From CALBZH01 sp964538515 (GTDB lineage Bacteria; Desulfobacterota; Syntrophobacteria; Syntrophobacterales; Syntrophobacteraceae), in assembly GCA_964538515.1 (NCBI GenBank), contig CAZIEW010000014.1:1-64000 (forward strand): a stretch of DNA of 64,000 nt, written 5' to 3'. A program made the translations under genes and the position numbers. The notes beneath the pieces were generated by a model. It searched no databases. It was not told where the DNA came from and was given only the letters and a program-made list of their open reading frames with translations. Positions 60,844 through 64,000 of this stretch are shown in pieces. Position 1 is the first letter of the stretch. Each line of letters starts with the position of its first letter.

Positions 60844-61728
60844 TCAGCCACAGCCTCCACAGCCGCCCCCGCACCCACCTCCGCAGGAGCTTCCGCCATC
60901 GGAGCCCCCGCCGCAGCCGCTTCCGCACCCCGAGCCCGAATCGGAGACCGGTCGCAGGTGAAGGGGCGTGATCATCTCGGCCGCGCGGGGCGGCAGGGCC
61001 GACAAGCCGAACAGGGCCGCAAGGAGAACCAGCTCATTGGCTCCCGAGTACGGCTCCAGGCTCTTACGTCGCTTGTACAGGCGACCGAACATCTCTCTCA
61101 GGCTCTTGAGCTCGTTGTCGCCGGCGTGGGTGCGGCTCTTGTGGAGCATCTTCCAAAGCAGAACCGCAAAGACGATGCTCAGGATGATGAGGAAGATGAA
61201 ATTGAAGCGCCCTCGTGAGATTGCAACATAGATCTTGGCTCCGGCCACGCCCCAGAGGAGCGTCAGTCCGATCCAGAACAGTCTGCGGCGGTAGGCCGTC
61301 TGTTTGTCGCCGGGAATAAGCTCCCGTCCCCGCAGCACATCGCCGATGTCTTCCGCCTTGCTCGATATGTCTGGATCGGAAAAGAGCGTCGCTGCCTTGT
61401 CTTCAATCACGTAACGCTGAAGGATCGCTTTCTCCAGGGGTCTTCTCACCGCTTCAACGGACTGTGGGGCGACGGTTCGGAGATACGCATCCCGTGCTTT
61501 CAGGAGCTTCCGGTCCAGCAGGGAAAAGGTCGTCGTTTGAATCAGGTGCCTGGCTCCGCCCCGGAGGTAGGCAATTTGATAAGGATCCTGGGCCAGGTCG
61601 AATGTAACCGATTCCCTGGCTTCACGCCGTTTCCTCCTCGCGCTCAGCGTGAAGAGCACGACGAGAGAAAACACGAAGAAGAAGGCCAGGAACTCGGGAC
61701 CTCGAAGATCGAATGGGTTGGTTGTCAT
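60844..61728 (-). CDS. Membrane protein with Cys/Gly-only C-terminal tail (TIGR04222-like)
   Basis: 294 residues. A first membrane helix at about 12-32 is followed by a soluble domain (about 35-150) and two helices (about 148-168 and 174-194). A soluble segment ends near 255 with LPPRAAEMITPLHLRPV. The last 30 residues are only Ser, Gly, Asp and Cys with six Cys at 268, 272, 282, 286, 290 and 293. Proteins of this build, which I recall as TIGR04222, have no known function. It overlaps the upstream gene by 4 bp (ATGA) and the channel gene starts 2 bp after it. A Cys/Gly tail next to a radical SAM maturase suggests a modified, membrane-anchored product; this is inference. Confidence 0.8.
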   Translation of the reverse strand: MTTNPFDLRGPEFLAFFFVFSLVVLFTLSARRKRREARESVTFDLAQDPYQIAYLRGGARHLIQTTTFSLLDRKLLKARDAYLRTVAPQSVEAVRRPLEKAILQRYVIEDKAATLFSDPDISSKAEDIGDVLRGRELIPGDKQTAYRRRLFWIGLTLLWGVAGAKIYVAISRGRFNFIFLIILSIVFAVLLWKMLHKSRTHAGDNELKSLREMFGRLYKRRKSLEPYSGANELVLLAALFGLSALPPRAAEMITPLHLRPVSDSGSGCGSGCGGGSDGGSSCGGGCGGGCGGCG

Positions 61729-62480
61729 GGCCGGGCAAGCCTCTCCACATAATCCCGCATCTTCTCCGAAAGCTCCATGAGCCCGACCGCCGCCGCCGAC
61801 GCGGCACCCGGTGCCGGGAGACGCTCCTCCCTCGCCTGAGACAGACTTTGGAGCACCGCGTCCCCGGAAGTCCCTTCAATGTCATGGACCAGCGTTGCTA
61901 GGGCTTCCTTGGGAGATGGGGCGCGCCGACCCTCTAGATCAAGAATGGTGGCTGCGGCGGACCGAAGCGGCGCGGCTGCCTCCGCGATCACGCGCGCCAG
62001 CTGCTCCTCTCTCAGGCTGGTTGCCATGTAGCGTTCGCGGAGCCTCATGGAAAGATTGAGAAGAAGCTGCCGCAGAGCCCCGAGCCGGGCCTGTCGGGAA
62101 GCGGCAAGGCCGGAGAGCACATCCTGCCCGAATAGAAGCCGGTGGCGTTTGGCGATGTCCTCGAATTTGACGGCAAAGAGCTCGATGGAGGCATCCAGCT
62201 CCGAGCGCAGGACGAACATCGTCGAAAGCTTCAGAGCGGCACTCCCGGCACGCAGGGGCTCTCTAAAGCCGTCTGCTTTGCTCTGGTCGAAGCGCTCGAG
62301 AACAAAGAGGAGATTGACATTGGATGTGGCGCGAAGCCTTCCTTCGGCGGCACTCCCGAACAGCACCAGAGAAACCAAATCCTGGCCGAAGGCTTCCTTG
62401 GCCGCGGCGACAAGCGGACTCAGCACGGCTTGGATCTCGTCGGGAACGGGGGAGGCTGGGTTTTCGGAGCTCTGTTCCAT
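61725..62480 (-). CDS. Nucleotidyltransferase-fold protein lacking catalytic Asp pair
   Basis: 251 residues from ATG 62480 (GGAGG 5 bases upstream). The first 110 residues match the minimal nucleotidyltransferase fold: LVSLVLFGSAAEGRLRATS with GS at 42-43. The DxD of active enzymes is NVN here (54-56), so metal binding and catalysis are probably lost. The rest is helical, including an Ala-rich stretch. Its stop overlaps the next start (ATGA), making it first in the four-gene operon. A regulatory or structural role is likely. Confidence 0.75.
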   Translation of the reverse strand: MEQSSENPASPVPDEIQAVLSPLVAAAKEAFGQDLVSLVLFGSAAEGRLRATSNVNLLFVLERFDQSKADGFREPLRAGSAALKLSTMFVLRSELDASIELFAVKFEDIAKRHRLLFGQDVLSGLAASRQARLGALRQLLLNLSMRLRERYMATSLREEQLARVIAEAAAPLRSAAATILDLEGRRAPSPKEALATLVHDIEGTSGDAVLQSLSQAREERLPAPGAASAAAVGLMELSEKMRDYVERLARP

Positions 62481-62707
62481 GGGACCTCCAACGATTTGCG
62501 TTGCAAGGGCAATAGACAGCAAAGAACGTCCAGACGATCCTGCCAAGGGCGCCGCCTTCCACGGCGCCGAGGTTCAACGGGCCCCAGGACCGATTTCCAA
62601 GCGCCGCCATGGAAGACGGCGCCGCCAACAATGACCATGTCCTCGCGGCAGAGATGGTTGTGTCGGGTTGCACCGCCCCTAAAGTGGTTCCGAATGACTA
62701 CGGCCGA

Positions 62708-63463
62708 TCAAGCCGTCTTGCCCAACAAGCCGTCGAAGAGGTGGCGAACGGCCGCCCAGCCCATTTTGCGTCGCAGCATTCCCAGCTGGTCCTGCAGCGG
62801 CAGATGCTTGGGGCAGATGTCCTCGCACCCCAAGAGCCCCAGGCAGCCGAAGATGCCCTCCTCGGTCCCCACCACGTCGAAGTACTCCTTCATGGTGCGC
62901 TTGTCCCGCGGGTCCGTGATGAATCGGGCAATGCGGTTGAAAGCCACCGCCCCCATGAAATCCGGGCGCATGTTCGCCTTGCCGCAGGCCGCGACACAGC
63001 AGCCGCACTCGATGCAACGCTCGAGCTCGTAGATGGCTTCGGCCTCTTCGTTGCTCATGCGCTCTTCCTGAGCCTTGGGGTCGAACGTTCTGTCCGTGTG
63101 GATCCAGGACTGGACCGTTTCGTTCATGGCGCGGAACCAGGTTCCGGTGTCCACCGACAGGTCCCCGATCAGCTTGAAGACGGGAAGCGGCATCAGGGTG
63201 ATCTCCGCCGGAAGGTCTTTCGTCTTGGTGTGGCACGCCAGGTCCGGTCTCCCGTTGATCAGCATGGCGCAGGAGCCGCAAATCCCGGCGCGGCAGCAGA
63301 AGTCGAACTGGAGGCTCGGGTCCTGCTCCTCCCGGATTCGGTTCAGGGCGATGAAAAGCGTCATGCTGTCGGTTTCGTCGAGATAGTAGGTCTGCATGTG
63401 GGGCACCGATTGCGGGGCCATCGCATTGTAACGAAAGATGTTGAACTTCAGAGCTCTGTCCAT
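62708..63463 (-). CDS. frdB: Fumarate reductase/succinate dehydrogenase iron-sulfur subunit
   Basis: 251 residues from ATG 63463 (GAGGGGGG upstream). The 2Fe-2S ligands lie in CCRAGICGSC and a later Cys (PDLAC). The 4Fe-4S and 3Fe-4S ligands are in CIECGCC(VAAC) and CLGLLGCEDICPKHLP. It passes electrons between the flavoprotein and a quinone-reactive membrane subunit. The long VPHMQTYYLDETDSMTLFIAL start and FrdB-style spacing resemble epsilon/delta-proteobacterial fumarate reductase. It follows frdA by 11 bp; a membrane subunit is expected outside the window, before frdA. Confidence 0.93.
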   Translation of the reverse strand: MDRALKFNIFRYNAMAPQSVPHMQTYYLDETDSMTLFIALNRIREEQDPSLQFDFCCRAGICGSCAMLINGRPDLACHTKTKDLPAEITLMPLPVFKLIGDLSVDTGTWFRAMNETVQSWIHTDRTFDPKAQEERMSNEEAEAIYELERCIECGCCVAACGKANMRPDFMGAVAFNRIARFITDPRDKRTMKEYFDVVGTEEGIFGCLGLLGCEDICPKHLPLQDQLGMLRRKMGWAAVRHLFDGLLGKTA

Positions 63464-63474
63464 GGAATCCCCCC

Positions 63475-64000
63475 TCATTCGATGCTGTCGGGAAGCGGTT
63501 TTTCGATGCCGCAAACCACCGGGTCTTCGGACGAAATGATCTTGCAGACGCCGTAGCCCCGATCGCCGGGCGGAAGCTCCCAGACCTTGGAATTGGGCTC
63601 GTAGCTTAGCGTTGGGAGGGCGTCTCCTTTCTTCCATGTGGCGAGGGTGCGCTTCAGCCAGTCGCGGTCGTTGCGCTCGGGGAAGTCCTCGCGGGCATGG
63701 CAGCCCCGGCTTTCGGTGCGGGCCAGTGCCCCCGTGGCGATGCATAGGGCCAGCCGCACCATGCCGGGGAAGCGCAGTGCCAGGGCCAGCTCCGGGCTCG
63801 CGCCGATGCCGCTCGAGCGAAGCCCGATTTTCGCAGCGCGTTCATAAATGATCTGCAGGCCATCCACCGCCTTCTGGAGATCTTCACCGTTTCTGAAAAT
63901 GCCGACCTTGTCCATGAGCACATCCTGCATGACGGTGCGCAGGACAAAAACGTTCTCCCGCCCGTCCTTGCCTCGGATGAGCCGGTCTTCCCGCTCCCGG
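63475..64000 (-). CDS. frdA: Fumarate reductase/succinate dehydrogenase flavoprotein, C-terminal part
   Basis: About 175 C-terminal residues, cut by the window edge. The visible part holds the helical domain with ESRGCHAREDFPERNDRDW, a conserved FrdA/SdhA segment near the active site that usually reads ESRGAHxRxDxPxRDD, then WKKGDALPTLSYEP and the C-terminal tail. With frdB it interconverts fumarate and succinate, coupling to menaquinone. In syntrophic deltaproteobacteria this step lies on the methylmalonyl-CoA route of propionate oxidation, but the direction is not decidable here. Confidence 0.9.
   Translation of the reverse strand, partial: REREDRLIRGKDGRENVFVLRTVMQDVLMDKVGIFRNGEDLQKAVDGLQIIYERAAKIGLRSSGIGASPELALALRFPGMVRLALCIATGALARTESRGCHAREDFPERNDRDWLKRTLATWKKGDALPTLSYEPNSKVWELPPGDRGYGVCKIISSEDPVVCGIEKPLPDSIE

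Overview
The window looks like chromosome from a Gram-negative anaerobe of the Deltaproteobacteria/Desulfobacterota, probably Syntrophobacter-like. Four things point that way: LPS genes (lptD, lpxD, rfaE2), a fumarate reductase/succinate dehydrogenase operon of the frdAB type, a phenylacetate-CoA ligase/ACT/branched-chain amino-acid transporter operon, and an ADP-forming acyl-CoA synthetase fused to a GNAT domain. The lineage is inferred from gene content and a GC-rich composition. I see no rRNA or tRNA gene, insertion sequence or CRISPR array.

Layout. 1-2574 (minus strand) is an ECF sigma/anti-sigma operon in which both the anti-sigma factor and an upstream lipoprotein carry a glycogen-binding-like (CBM48) domain; it ends in a secreted protein with a poly-Gly tail cut by the window edge. 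2.9-17.5 kb holds mostly single genes: DUF2202, a di-haem peroxidase, two PilZ proteins, a secreted papain-like protease, the acyl-CoA synthetase-GNAT fusion, a DsrE protein and an orphan PAS histidine kinase. 17.6-21.8 kb has a coiled-coil membrane protein, trmL, rfaE2, a TPR protein and an ORF interrupted by an in-frame TGA (19736-20119). 21.8-29.8 kb is the paaK-ACT-livKHMGF operon, with its own promoter and a structured leader; its last gene is a PaaK paralogue that has lost its ATP-binding motifs. 30.2-33.3 kb is an HDOD protein and a hybrid kinase. 33.5-43.4 kb is housekeeping: folC, lptD, rplM-rpsI, argC, truA, an aminotransferase and pgi.

43.4-49.2 kb has a minus-strand group of a diadenylate-cyclase-like protein with an altered active-site motif, a HAMP protein and a TSUP permease; then msrAB; then a minus-strand cupin operon. 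The second gene of that operon has an in-frame TGA followed by a hairpin that fits the bacterial SECIS pattern, so it may encode a selenoprotein. 49.7-52.5 kb is a P-type Ca2+ ATPase. 52.9-55.4 kb is an AT-richer patch with a cold-shock gene and four small unknown genes. rhlE and lpxD follow.

58.1-62.5 kb (minus strand) is a tightly coupled four-gene operon: a nucleotidyltransferase-fold protein without its catalytic aspartates, a membrane protein ending in a Cys/Gly-only tail, an RCK-gated potassium channel, and a radical SAM/SPASM maturase. This is the best candidate for an undescribed system here: the Cys/Gly tail is a plausible substrate for the maturase. frdB and partial frdA close the window.
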